This document shows, one piece after another, positions 36,719-48,709 of a DNA stretch of 64,000 bases. This DNA is from Arenimonas soli (GTDB taxonomy: Bacteria > Pseudomonadota > Gammaproteobacteria > Xanthomonadales > Xanthomonadaceae): the NCBI RefSeq assembly GCF_014643775.1, contig NZ_BMKC01000003.1, positions 481,603-545,602 on the forward strand. Direction: 5' to 3'. Position 1 is the stretch's first letter. Every line of letters begins with the position of its first letter. The notes below the pieces were generated by a model. It made no database searches, was not told the origin of the DNA, and worked only from the letters and a program-made list of their open reading frames with translations. The translations under genes were made by a program, and so were the position numbers.

Positions 36719-38596
36719 ATGCTTCAGTACGCCACCTGGAAGTACGTCCTCGCCGCGATCCTGATCGCACTCTCGGCCTTTTACTCCCTGCCAAACCTGT
36801 ACCCCCAGGACCCGGCGGTGCAGATCGCGGCCAACCGCGGCGGTGCCGTCGACGATGCCCTGGTCATCCGGGTCCGGGCGGCGCTGGACCAGCAAGGCCT
36901 GGCAGCCAAGTCCGTCGCCATCGAGGGCGAGCGCCTGGTCGTGCGCACCAACAGCACCGACGAGCAGACCGTCGCGGCCGACTCGCTTCGCGAGACACTG
37001 GGCAGCCAGTACACCGTGGCGCTGAACCTGGCCTCGACGGTGCCGGACTGGCTGGGGGCATTCGGCGCCAGGTCCATGTCCATGGGCCTGGACCTGCAGG
37101 GCGGCGTGCACTTCCTGCTGGAAGTCGACCAGCAGGCCGCCATCGAAAAGCGCAGCAACGGGTTCGCCGACGAGATTTCCGGCGTGTTGCGCGATGGCAA
37201 GTTCGCCTACACCAGCGTTTCGCGCACCGCCGACGGCATCCAGGTGCTGCTCAAGGATCCGGCCGACGTGCCGGCGGTGTACTCGGCCATCCAGCGCGAG
37301 GCGCCGGAGCTGCAGATCCAGGTGGACGACAGGCAGCCCGGCCGCCTGCTGGCCCGCCTGACGCCCACCCTGATCCAGACGATCATGGACGGCGCGATCG
37401 AACAGAACCGCACCACGCTCGACAACCGCATCAACAGCCTGGGCGTCGGCGAGCAGGTCATCCAGCGCCAGGGCGAAAGCCGCATCGTCGTGCAGCTGCC
37501 CGGCGTGCAGGACACCGCCGAGGCCCGCAAGCTGATCGGCGCCACCGCCACGCTTGAGTACCGTCACGTCATCGACTACGGCAACCAGGCCCAGCAGGCC
37601 GCCGCCACCGGCGTGGTGCCGCCCAACGCGCGCCTGTACATAAGCCGCGAACTCGACGCCGCCGGCAACCGCCGACCGATCCTGCTCTCGCGCCGGGTCA
37701 TCGCCTCGGGCGACCAGCTGGTCAACGCCACCTCCAATCCCGACCCGCAGGGTGGCGGCCCGGCGGTGCAGATCGAACTCAACAGCTCGGGTGGCAACCG
37801 CATGCTGGCCCACACCCGTGAGAACGTCGGCCAGTACATGGCCGCGGTCTACATCGAGACCATCCCCGACGTGCGCATGGTGGACGGCAAGGAAGTGATC
37901 ACCTCGCGGGTCAGCGAGGAAGTCATCAACGTCGCGGTCCTGCAGGGCGTGTTCGGCAAGAACTTCCAGACCACGGGCCTGGACAGCCAGCAGGAAGCCA
38001 CCGACCTGGCCCGCCTGCTGCGCGCCGGTTCGCTGGCGGCGCCGATGGTGATCATCGAGGAACGCATCATCGGCCCGAGCCTGGGCGCCGAGAATGTCGC
38101 CGCGGGCACGCAGGCGGTGTTCTGGTCCTTCATGTTCGTGCTGGTGTTCTTCCTGATCTACTACAAGACCTTCGGCATCGTCACCAACATGGCCCTGCTG
38201 CTGAACCTGCTGATGGTGGTGGCCCTGATGTCGATCATCGGCGCCACGCTGACCCTGCCGGGCCTGGCGGGCATCGCGCTCACCGTCGGCCTGTCGGTGG
38301 ATGCGAACGTGCTGATCAACGAGCGCATACGCGAGGAGTTGCGCAACGGCAACACGCCGCTCGCGTCGATCGCCAACGGCTACGACAAGGCCACAGGCAC
38401 GATCACCGACGCCAACACCACGGCCCTGCTGGCCGGCTTGGCGATGGCGGTGTTCGGTTCCGGCCCCATCCGCGGCTTCGGCATCACCCTGATCCTGGGC
38501 ATCAGCACCTCGATGTACACCGCGGTCTCGGTCTCGCGCGGCATCGCCACCCTGATCTATGGCAAGCGCAAGAAGCTTGCCAAGGTCTCGATCTAA
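36719..38596 (+). CDS. secD: Protein translocase subunit SecD
   Basis: 625-residue RND-fold membrane protein that uses the proton gradient to assist late steps of Sec export. N-terminal helix AAILIALSAFYSLPNLYPQD, the SecD signature GLDLQGGVHFLLEVD, P1 head domain (about 120-420) and six-helix membrane core ending with LPGLAGIALTVGLSVDANVL (proton-relay Asp) and GFGITLILGISTSMYTAV. ATG 36719 is chosen; a TTG nine bases earlier is less likely. Confidence 0.96.
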   Translation: MLQYATWKYVLAAILIALSAFYSLPNLYPQDPAVQIAANRGGAVDDALVIRVRAALDQQGLAAKSVAIEGERLVVRTNSTDEQTVAADSLRETLGSQYTVALNLASTVPDWLGAFGARSMSMGLDLQGGVHFLLEVDQQAAIEKRSNGFADEISGVLRDGKFAYTSVSRTADGIQVLLKDPADVPAVYSAIQREAPELQIQVDDRQPGRLLARLTPTLIQTIMDGAIEQNRTTLDNRINSLGVGEQVIQRQGESRIVVQLPGVQDTAEARKLIGATATLEYRHVIDYGNQAQQAAATGVVPPNARLYISRELDAAGNRRPILLSRRVIASGDQLVNATSNPDPQGGGPAVQIELNSSGGNRMLAHTRENVGQYMAAVYIETIPDVRMVDGKEVITSRVSEEVINVAVLQGVFGKNFQTTGLDSQQEATDLARLLRAGSLAAPMVIIEERIIGPSLGAENVAAGTQAVFWSFMFVLVFFLIYYKTFGIVTNMALLLNLLMVVALMSIIGATLTLPGLAGIALTVGLSVDANVLINERIREELRNGNTPLASIANGYDKATGTITDANTTALLAGLAMAVFGSGPIRGFGITLILGISTSMYTAVSVSRGIATLIYGKRKKLAKVSI

Positions 38597-38617
38597 ACGA
38601 CTTCCAGGAGAGACGGC

Positions 38618-39586
38618 GTGGAACTCTTCCCGTCCAATACCAAGATCAACTTCATGGGGACGCGGTACATCACGGTCGGCATCTTCGTCCTGATGATGCT
38701 CGTTTCCGTGGTCGCGCTTTCGACCAAGGGCTTCAACTACGCGCTCGACTTCACCGGCGGCACGCTGGTGGAGATCGAGTTCGAGAAGCCGGCCAACGTC
38801 GAGGAGATCCGTTCGCGTCTGGATGCCGCGGGCTACGACAGCCCGGTCGTGCAGACCTTCGGTTCGGGCAACGACATCGTCATCCGCCTGCAGCCGCCTG
38901 AGATGGAAGAGGGCGGCTCGCCGCAGGACGCCGACAACACCGCGCAGTCGGGCATGGCGATCCTCGAGGTCGCACAGACGCCGGACAATCCCGGCCAGGT
39001 GATCCGCAGCGACTTCGTCGGTCCGCAGATCGGCAACGAGCTGGCGCTCAACGGCGTCTACGCGACCATCTTCGTGGCGTTGGGCTTCCTGGCCTATATC
39101 GCCATCCGCTTCGAGTTCAAGTTCGCCATCGCCGCGGTGCTGGCCACCCTGGCTGACGTGCTGGTGGTCTGCGGCTGGTTCGCGATCACCCAGCACGAGT
39201 TCGACCTGACCGTGCTCGCCGGCATCCTGTCGGTGATGGGTTTCTCGATCAACGACACGATCGTCGTCTTCGACCGCGTCCGCGAGAACTTCCGCCTGCT
39301 CAACAAGCTCGAGCCCAAGGAAGTGCTGAACCGGTCGATCAACCAGACCCTGTCGCGCACGATCATCACTTCCTTCGTGGCCTTCTTGACCGTGCTGGCG
39401 CTGTACGTCTACGGCGGGCACTCGCTCAAGGGCATGGCCGAATCGCAGATGATCGGCGTGGTCATCGGCACGCTCAGCTCGATCCTGCTGGCTTGCCCGA
39501 TCCTGCTGCTGCTGGGCGTCACCAAGCAGGACCTGATGCCCAAGGCCAAGGCCGACGTCGAAGCCGAACTCGCCCGACGTCCCTGA
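38618..39586 (+). CDS. secF: Protein translocase subunit SecF
   Basis: 322 residues, GTG start after AGGAGAG. Six-helix partner of SecD: ALDFTGGTLVEIEF near the N-terminus, FVGPQIGNELALNG before the second helix, and MGFSINDTIVVFDRVREN with the conserved Asp for proton coupling. Operon end: a strong intrinsic terminator follows after 24 bases. Confidence 0.96.
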   Translation: MELFPSNTKINFMGTRYITVGIFVLMMLVSVVALSTKGFNYALDFTGGTLVEIEFEKPANVEEIRSRLDAAGYDSPVVQTFGSGNDIVIRLQPPEMEEGGSPQDADNTAQSGMAILEVAQTPDNPGQVIRSDFVGPQIGNELALNGVYATIFVALGFLAYIAIRFEFKFAIAAVLATLADVLVVCGWFAITQHEFDLTVLAGILSVMGFSINDTIVVFDRVRENFRLLNKLEPKEVLNRSINQTLSRTIITSFVAFLTVLALYVYGGHSLKGMAESQMIGVVIGTLSSILLACPILLLLGVTKQDLMPKAKADVEAELARRP

Positions 39587-39610
39587 GCATCCGCTGTCGC
39601 GGCACCCGGA

Positions 39611-39637
39611 AAGGCCCGCCTCGCGCGGGCCTTTTTT
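39611..39637 (+). terminator. Intrinsic terminator after secF
   Basis: AAGGCCCGC pairs with GCGGGCCTT across CTCGC, followed by a run of T. It closes the yajC-secD-secF transcript, and its far side faces the end of the convergent small membrane protein gene. Confidence 0.88.
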
Positions 39638-39643
39638 CTTGGC

Positions 39644-40078
39644 TCAGCGCGCCAGTTTCCAGGCCAGCGGCAGGGCCAGCACCGCCCAGGCGATGTCCCA
39701 GGCGCTGGTGGTGTGGCGGAGCAATTCGCCGGCCAGCACCGGGCCCAGGCGCAGCGCCGACTCGACCGGCTGCAGGCCAAGCATCACGCCCATCGTGATC
39801 GCCGCATGGAACCAGTAGCCCAGCGCGATCGCCAGCGCCGTGCCGGCCACGGCCGCCCAGGCCCGCGCCGGGCCCGCCGGCATCGCCGCCAGCCGCAGCA
39901 GCAGGACCATGTCCAGCGCCGCCACCAGCGCCAGCCAGCCGCTGGGGCTGCGCAGGGCCAGGGATACCGCCGTCCACAGCGCCACCATGCCCAGCACGCC
40001 CGCCACCCAGGCCAGTGCCGGCAGCAGCCCGTCGACGACGATCGCCAGGGTGGAACGGGAACGCTGTGTCGGGCTCAA
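39644..40078 (-). CDS. Hypothetical membrane protein
   Basis: 144 residues, not recognised. Four hydrophobic segments: GLLPALAWVAGVLGMVALWT, WLALVAALDMVLLLRLAAMP, WAAVAGTALAIALGYWFHAA and DIAWAVLALPLAWKLAR. The central part contains FHAAITMGVMLGLQPVESAL. No charged functional motif is evident. It lies divergent from sufT (61-nt gap) and convergent with secF. Confidence 0.72.
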   Translation of the reverse strand: MSPTQRSRSTLAIVVDGLLPALAWVAGVLGMVALWTAVSLALRSPSGWLALVAALDMVLLLRLAAMPAGPARAWAAVAGTALAIALGYWFHAAITMGVMLGLQPVESALRLGPVLAGELLRHTTSAWDIAWAVLALPLAWKLAR

Positions 40079-40139
40079 GGCGGTTTACCGGGGTCAGGGC
40101 GGGCTAAAATAGCCGCGATTCCCGCCAGGCGATACCCGA

Positions 40140-40694
40140 GTGAGTTATTCCCGAACCAGCGAGCCGGTCAAATTCGAGCGCGATTGCGCCGCCGTCATGG
40201 TGCCCCAGGGTGAAGAAGTCACCCTGCCGGCCGGCACCGCCGGGTACATCACCCAGGCCCTGGGCGGCTCGTTCACCGTCTTCGTCGACGGCAACCTGTT
40301 CCGGATCGCCGGCCCGGACGCCGACGCCATCGGCAAGGAGCGCCCCGAGCCGCTGGTGCTGCCCGAAGGCGCGGGCGACGCCGAGGTCGAAAAGCTGGTC
40401 TGGGACCAGCTGCGCACCTGCTTCGATCCCGAGATCCCGGTCAACATCGTCGAGCTCGGCCTGGTCTACGACTGCGACCTGGGCCGCAACGACGAGGGCG
40501 ACCGCATCGTCAACATCCGCATGACCCTGACCGCGCCCGGCTGCGGCATGGGCGACATCCTGGTCCAGGACGTGCGCGACAAGGTCGAGCAGGTGCCGAC
40601 GATCGCGGAAGCCGACGTCGAGCTGGTTTTCGACCCGCCCTGGAACCAGACCATGATGTCCGACGCCGCGCGCCTGGAAACCGGCATCTTCTGA
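40140..40694 (+). CDS. sufT: Iron-sulfur assembly protein SufT (stand-alone MIP18/DUF59 family)
   Basis: 184 residues from a GTG at 40140. An N-terminal beta region (about 1-75, GTAGYITQALGGSFTVFVDG) is specific to SufT-type proteins. The MIP18 domain (about 80-180) has DQLRTCFDPEIPVNIVELGL, the conserved TLTAPGCGMGDILVQDVRDK with the reactive Cys, and the end VELVFDPPWNQTMMSDAARL. SufT aids Fe-S maturation under high demand. A TAAAAT box lies at 40105-40110. No other suf genes are adjacent. Confidence 0.92.
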   Translation: MSYSRTSEPVKFERDCAAVMVPQGEEVTLPAGTAGYITQALGGSFTVFVDGNLFRIAGPDADAIGKERPEPLVLPEGAGDAEVEKLVWDQLRTCFDPEIPVNIVELGLVYDCDLGRNDEGDRIVNIRMTLTAPGCGMGDILVQDVRDKVEQVPTIAEADVELVFDPPWNQTMMSDAARLETGIF

Positions 40695-40777
40695 GTTGGT
40701 CGTGACTTACGCGTCGCGACAGTGATCCTGTCCCCCTGCGGCGCCATGTAGGCATCCCCTAACCGATCGAAAACTGG

Positions 40778-40797
40778 CCGACGGACGGTCGGTTTTT
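40778..40797 (+). terminator. Intrinsic terminator after sufT
   Basis: CCGAC pairs with GTCGG across GGACG and is followed by TTTTT. Upstream AACCGATCG may extend or compete with the stem. Confidence 0.7.
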
Positions 40798-40817
40798 CGT
40801 TGGGCGCCCGCTTGACC

Positions 40818-40833
40818 CGTGACTTTCGTCACG
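40818..40833. promoter_or_regulatory. CRP/Clp-like site upstream of the protease
   Basis: C-GTGA-CTTTCG-TCAC-G matches the core of the CRP consensus TGTGA-N6-TCACA at eight of ten positions. In Xanthomonadales the CRP homologue Clp activates secreted enzymes, so a role in protease control is plausible. Inference. Confidence 0.5.
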
Positions 40834-40848
40834 TTAGCGTCGGTTGGG

Positions 40849-40875
40849 TGTCATGAACCTGAGATGTTCATCACA
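40849..40875. promoter_or_regulatory. Inverted repeat in the protease promoter region
   Basis: TGTCATGAAC and GTTCATCACA are inverted arms (one mismatch) around seven bases. It lies 16 bases after the CRP-like site and may be an operator. No regulator is identified. Confidence 0.4.
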
Positions 40876-41026
40876 CATCCGGGTGGTAAGCACCCCCTCC
40901 AGCATTAATTCGAGGCCAAGCATGGCCCGGCGGGGGAGGGCGTTCCCAGGGGACCCGGGGCATGGATGCAAGCACGGCCGTCTTTTCGGCCTTCGTTGCC
41001 ATCACCTTTTCGGGGATCCAAAAATC

Positions 41027-43150
<2,124 letters not shown>

Positions 43151-43175
43151 TCCAGCGCTTCAGGCAACACCCCTG

Positions 43176-43205
43176 GACCCCGGCCTTGCGCCGGGGTCTT
43201 TTTTT
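43176..43205 (+). terminator. Intrinsic terminator after the protease
   Basis: GACCCCGGC pairs perfectly with GCCGGGGTC across CTTGC and is followed by seven T residues. This is the strongest terminator in the window and isolates the protease from the convergent asparaginase-domain gene. Confidence 0.93.
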
Positions 43206-43215
43206 CCGGGGCCTG

Positions 43216-43707
43216 CTAGCCGCCGATCGCCTCGAAGCGATTGGCGGCGACGTTCTTGCGGACGGCCGCCGGGTCCCAGATGCGGCCGTTCATGGCGATG
43301 TAGACGCCCGGCGGCAGGGACTGCACCGCGCCGACGGCGGTGCCGACATTGAACTCGGCGTCCGAGCCGCGGAAGCGGGCCGGGTTCAGGGCACCGGTGA
43401 GGATGATCGTCTTGCCCGGGATCGCCGCCAGCACCTTGGCCGTATCCACCATCGTGTCGGTGCCGTGGGTCACCAGCACGTGCGTCGCCGGCTGGGCGGC
43501 GATGGTCGCGCGCAGCAGTTCGCGGTCCTGCGCGGTGATGTGCAGGCTGTCCTTGCGCAGGATCGGGATCACCGTGAAGCGGAAGGCCACGCCCAGCTCC
43601 TGCAGGATCCTGCCGATCTGCGGCTCGCCGATCTGGAAATCGGACTTGTCGTCGAAATACACCTTGTCGATGGTGCCGCCGGTGGTGACCACCAGAAGTT
43701 CTTGCAT
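43216..43707 (-). CDS. Single-domain asparaginase-like protein
   Basis: 163 residues covering only the N-terminal domain of the bacterial L-asparaginase fold: VVTTGGTIDKVYFDD (first catalytic Thr), LVTHGTDTMVDTAKVLA (second Thr with Asp), and ILTGALNPARFRGSDAEFN (Lys position altered to Leu-Thr-Gly-Ala context). Normal enzymes have about 330 residues and need a C-terminal domain for the tetramer. The end MNGRIWDPAAVRKNVAANRF resembles natural termini of small relatives in gammaproteobacteria, so it is probably a stable short family, not a truncation. Activity uncertain. GGAGAAT precedes the ATG. Confidence 0.82.
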   Translation of the reverse strand: MQELLVVTTGGTIDKVYFDDKSDFQIGEPQIGRILQELGVAFRFTVIPILRKDSLHITAQDRELLRATIAAQPATHVLVTHGTDTMVDTAKVLAAIPGKTIILTGALNPARFRGSDAEFNVGTAVGAVQSLPPGVYIAMNGRIWDPAAVRKNVAANRFEAIGG

Positions 43708-43729
43708 GGGATTCTCCTTCGCGGCGGGA

Positions 43730-46040
<2,311 letters not shown>

Positions 46041-46044
<4 letters not shown>

Positions 46045-46607
46045 AGACCCTTGTGCCCGCCCTGCTCGTGGCGACGCTGCTGGCCGCCTGCCAGCCAGCC
46101 GCCGATCCCGAACCCGCCGCGGCCGCCGCGCCCGGGCCCGCCGCCGCGCCTGCCCCGGAACCCGAGCCCGCGCCGGAGCCCGCAGAAGCCGGCATGCCCA
46201 GCCATCCGCAGCTGGTGGTGGAAACGCTCGACCACGGCCCCTTCGACCTGGCCCGGCAGCGCGGGCACTGGGTGGTGGTGAACTTCTGGGCGACCTGGTG
46301 CAAACCCTGCCTGAAGGAAATCCCGGACCTGACGGCTTTCGACGCCGCCCGCGACGACGTGCTGGTGATCGGCCTGGCCTACGAGGAAATCGAGCCGGCC
46401 GACATGCGCGCGTTCCTGGAAAAACACCCCGCGGGTTACCCGATCGCGCTGCTCGACGTCTACGACCCGCCGGCCGACTTCGATACGCCGCGTGGCCTGC
46501 CGATGACCTACCTGGTCGATCCGGAGGGCAAGGTCGCGAAGAAGTACCTGGGCCCGATCACGTCCCAGGAGCTGGCCGCCGACATCGCGGCCATCACTGG
46601 CGCCTGA
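46041..46607 (+). CDS. TlpA/ResA-like thioredoxin-fold lipoprotein
   Basis: 188 residues. Lipobox LLAAC with Cys17 after a short signal sequence, then a Pro/Glu/Ala-rich spacer (about 18-50) that would lift the domain from the membrane, and a thioredoxin fold with the redox motif WATWCKPC (Cys87, Cys90) and cis-Pro region RGLPMTYLVDPEGKV. Likely a membrane-anchored periplasmic reductase used in disulfide or cytochrome c maturation; the partner is unknown. Coupled to yihY (ATGA). Confidence 0.88.
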
Positions 46608-46704
46608 CCGGGGCTGCGACGAAGCGTTTTTTATCCGCGCCGGGCCGTGTGGCCAGGCGCGCCCGGCTTGGTAGCATGCCGGCGACCCCGCCCCGGACTG
46701 TCCC

Positions 46705-47784
46705 GTGCCGCCACTTGCCGACGATCTTCGCTCCCGCCGCCTGTTCTGGTGGCTGCAGGCCGGCGGCTGGCTGGGCTACGCCTGCCTGTCCTACCTGCAG
46801 GCGCTGGCCCATGGGAAGTCCCCCGACTACTGGCGGCTGAGCTTCGGCGTGGCGCTGGCCGGTTTCCTGGTCACGCTGGGCGTACGCCAGGTTCTGAAAC
46901 GAAGCTGGGGCCTGCCGCCCCGCGTCTTCCTGCCGCTGGCGGGTGCCTGCGTGGTGCTGGCCACCGGCCTGATCGGGGTGGCCTACATCACCCTGGTGCT
47001 GGACTGGTGCGGCGAACAGTGCCGGCCGGCGTCGAGCCTGGGCTATCTTGCCTCGGGCACCGGCCAGCTGTACGTGGTGCTTAGCTGGGTCGGTTTGTAC
47101 ACGGGCATCAAGTACTACCGGCAGCTCCAGCAGCAGTCCCGCCAGATGCTCGCGGCCACCGCGATGGCACACCAGGCCCAGCTAAAGATGCTGCGCTACC
47201 AGCTCAATCCCCATTTCCTGTTCAACACCCTCAACGCGATCTCCACCCTGGTGCTGGATCGCCAGAACGACATCGCCAACCGGATGGTCCAGGGCCTGAG
47301 CGCCTTCCTCCGGCACTCGCTCGACAGCGACCCGATGCAGCGCGTGACCCTCAAGCAGGAGCTCGACGCGCTGAACCTGTACCTGGGCATCGAGAAGATA
47401 CGCTTCGCCGAGCGGCTGGAGGTGGAAACCCGGGTCGAGCCGGCCTGCTATTCGGCGCTGCTGCCGAGCCTGCTGCTGCAGCCGCTGGTGGAAAACGCCA
47501 TTAAACACGCCATCTCGCACCGGGTGTCCGGCGGGCGCCTGTGGGTGCGTGCGCGCCGCAAGGGCGAATCGCTGGTGCTGGGAATCGCCGACAACGGACC
47601 CGGCGACGTGTTTCGCGGCGGTCGCGAGAACAATGGCACGGGCGTCGGACTGGCGAATACCCGCGAGCGCCTGAGCGTTCTCTACGGCGACGCGCAGTCG
47701 GTGCGCGTGCATGCCTGCGACGAGGGCGGCCTGGAGGTCGAACTGACGCTGCCCTTCGAAACCGGCGGAGCCCCACGCGAATGA
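46705..47784 (+). CDS. LytS/YehU-type sensor histidine kinase
   Basis: 359 residues from GTG 46705. Four predicted transmembrane helices (about 12-130) and a His_kinase domain with His170 in RYQLNPHFLFNTLNAISTLV, followed by an ATPase domain with LQPLVENAIKHAISHRVSGG, IADNGPGD and GVGLANTRERLSVLYG. No separate input domain is seen, so sensing is through the membrane part. Its stop overlaps the LytTR regulator start. Members of this class include AlgZ/FimS. Confidence 0.9.
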   Translation: MPPLADDLRSRRLFWWLQAGGWLGYACLSYLQALAHGKSPDYWRLSFGVALAGFLVTLGVRQVLKRSWGLPPRVFLPLAGACVVLATGLIGVAYITLVLDWCGEQCRPASSLGYLASGTGQLYVVLSWVGLYTGIKYYRQLQQQSRQMLAATAMAHQAQLKMLRYQLNPHFLFNTLNAISTLVLDRQNDIANRMVQGLSAFLRHSLDSDPMQRVTLKQELDALNLYLGIEKIRFAERLEVETRVEPACYSALLPSLLLQPLVENAIKHAISHRVSGGRLWVRARRKGESLVLGIADNGPGDVFRGGRENNGTGVGLANTRERLSVLYGDAQSVRVHACDEGGLEVELTLPFETGGAPRE

Positions 47785-48590
47785 ACCGTCCGATCCGTAC
47801 GCTCATCGTCGACGACGAGCCGCTGGCCCGGCGGGGCCTGGAACTGCGCCTGGCCGAGCAGGCGGACGTCGAGATCGTGGGCCAGTGCGGCGACGGACTT
47901 TCGGCGATGAAGGCCGTGTCCGAACACTCGCCCGACCTGATGTTCCTGGACGTGCAGATGCCGGGGCTCGACGGCTTCGGCACGCTGCGCGCCATACCCG
48001 CGCCGCAGATGCCGCTGGTGGTGTTCGTCACCGCCTACGACCACTACGCGATCCGTGCCTTCGAATCGAGCGCCGTGGACTACCTGCTCAAGCCGGTGGA
48101 AGACAGCCGCCTGCACCAGGCCCTGTATCGCGTGCGCGAACAGCTGGGCCAGCGCGAGGCGCAGGGCCATTGCGCCCGGCTGCTCAAACTGCTCGGCGAC
48201 CTCAGCGGCAAGCCGCAGATGGGGCTTGAAGAGGCGCTGCACGGCGCCGGCGAGCGGCGCCTGGGCGGCAAGGACCGGCTGGCGATCCGCGACGGCAACC
48301 GCACCCTGCGCATCGAACTGTCCAGCGTGCGCTGGATAGACGCGGCGGGCGATTACATGTGCATCCACACCGACGAAGAAACCTTCGTCCTGCGCGCCAC
48401 CATGCGCGAACTCGAGAACCGGCTCGAACCGCGCGAATTCCCGCGCGTGCATCGTTCCACCCTGGTCAACGCCGCGCGCGTGGTCGCGATGCGCCCGCAT
48501 CTGAACGGCGAACAGTTCCTCACGCTCGATTGCGGGCATGAAATAAAGCTTTCGCGCAGCTATCGCGATCGCATCGTCGTACTGAAATAG
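47781..48590 (+). CDS. LytTR-family response regulator
   Basis: 269 residues. Receiver with TLIVDDEPLARRGLELRLAE, phospho-acceptor Asp57 in MFLDVQMPGLDG, and YLLKPVEDSRL. The C-terminal LytTR DNA-binding domain (about 165-269) contains VRWIDAAGDYMCIHT, FPRVHRSTLVNAARVV and IKLSRSYRDRIV. Pairs with the kinase upstream (ATGA). The RND pump starts 119 bases later and may be its target; LytTR sites were not clearly found. Confidence 0.92.
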   Translation: MNRPIRTLIVDDEPLARRGLELRLAEQADVEIVGQCGDGLSAMKAVSEHSPDLMFLDVQMPGLDGFGTLRAIPAPQMPLVVFVTAYDHYAIRAFESSAVDYLLKPVEDSRLHQALYRVREQLGQREAQGHCARLLKLLGDLSGKPQMGLEEALHGAGERRLGGKDRLAIRDGNRTLRIELSSVRWIDAAGDYMCIHTDEETFVLRATMRELENRLEPREFPRVHRSTLVNAARVVAMRPHLNGEQFLTLDCGHEIKLSRSYRDRIVVLK

Positions 48591-48638
48591 GCCGTCGGCC
48601 AACGGTCCGGCGCGGCGCCAGCACGTTCCGGCGCGACT

Positions 48639-48654
48639 CGTGACCATCGTCATG
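48639..48654. promoter_or_regulatory. Weak CRP/Clp-like site upstream of the RND pump
   Basis: C-GTGA-CCATCG-TCAT-G resembles the dyad at 40818-40833, with one base less symmetry. Located 55 bases before the pump start. Low confidence. Confidence 0.3.
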
Positions 48655-48709
48655 TGGCCAGGCAACCGTGCCCGCGCAAAGTGGCGCCGTCGTCCCCCGT
48701 GCCTTCGCC

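Larger units (their letters stand above)
40695..41026. other. Intergenic region between sufT and the secreted protease
   Basis: 332 bases without a supportable gene. It contains the sufT terminator, a CRP/Clp-like dyad and an imperfect 10-bp inverted repeat, then about 150 bases of leader before the protease GTG. Open frames through it lack ribosome sites and signal-peptide sense. Confidence 0.7.

Noticed and set aside
35930-39421. 1163-codon open frame on the minus strand opposite secD/secF
   Set aside because: It is antisense to clearly recognisable yajC, secD and secF. GC-rich codon use produces long reverse frames; composition is His/Gln/Arg/Asp-rich with no domain.
43216-43707. Pseudogene of a full asparaginase
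   Set aside because: No remnant of the C-terminal domain is seen downstream in any minus-strand frame before the protease terminator, and the reading frame is clean.
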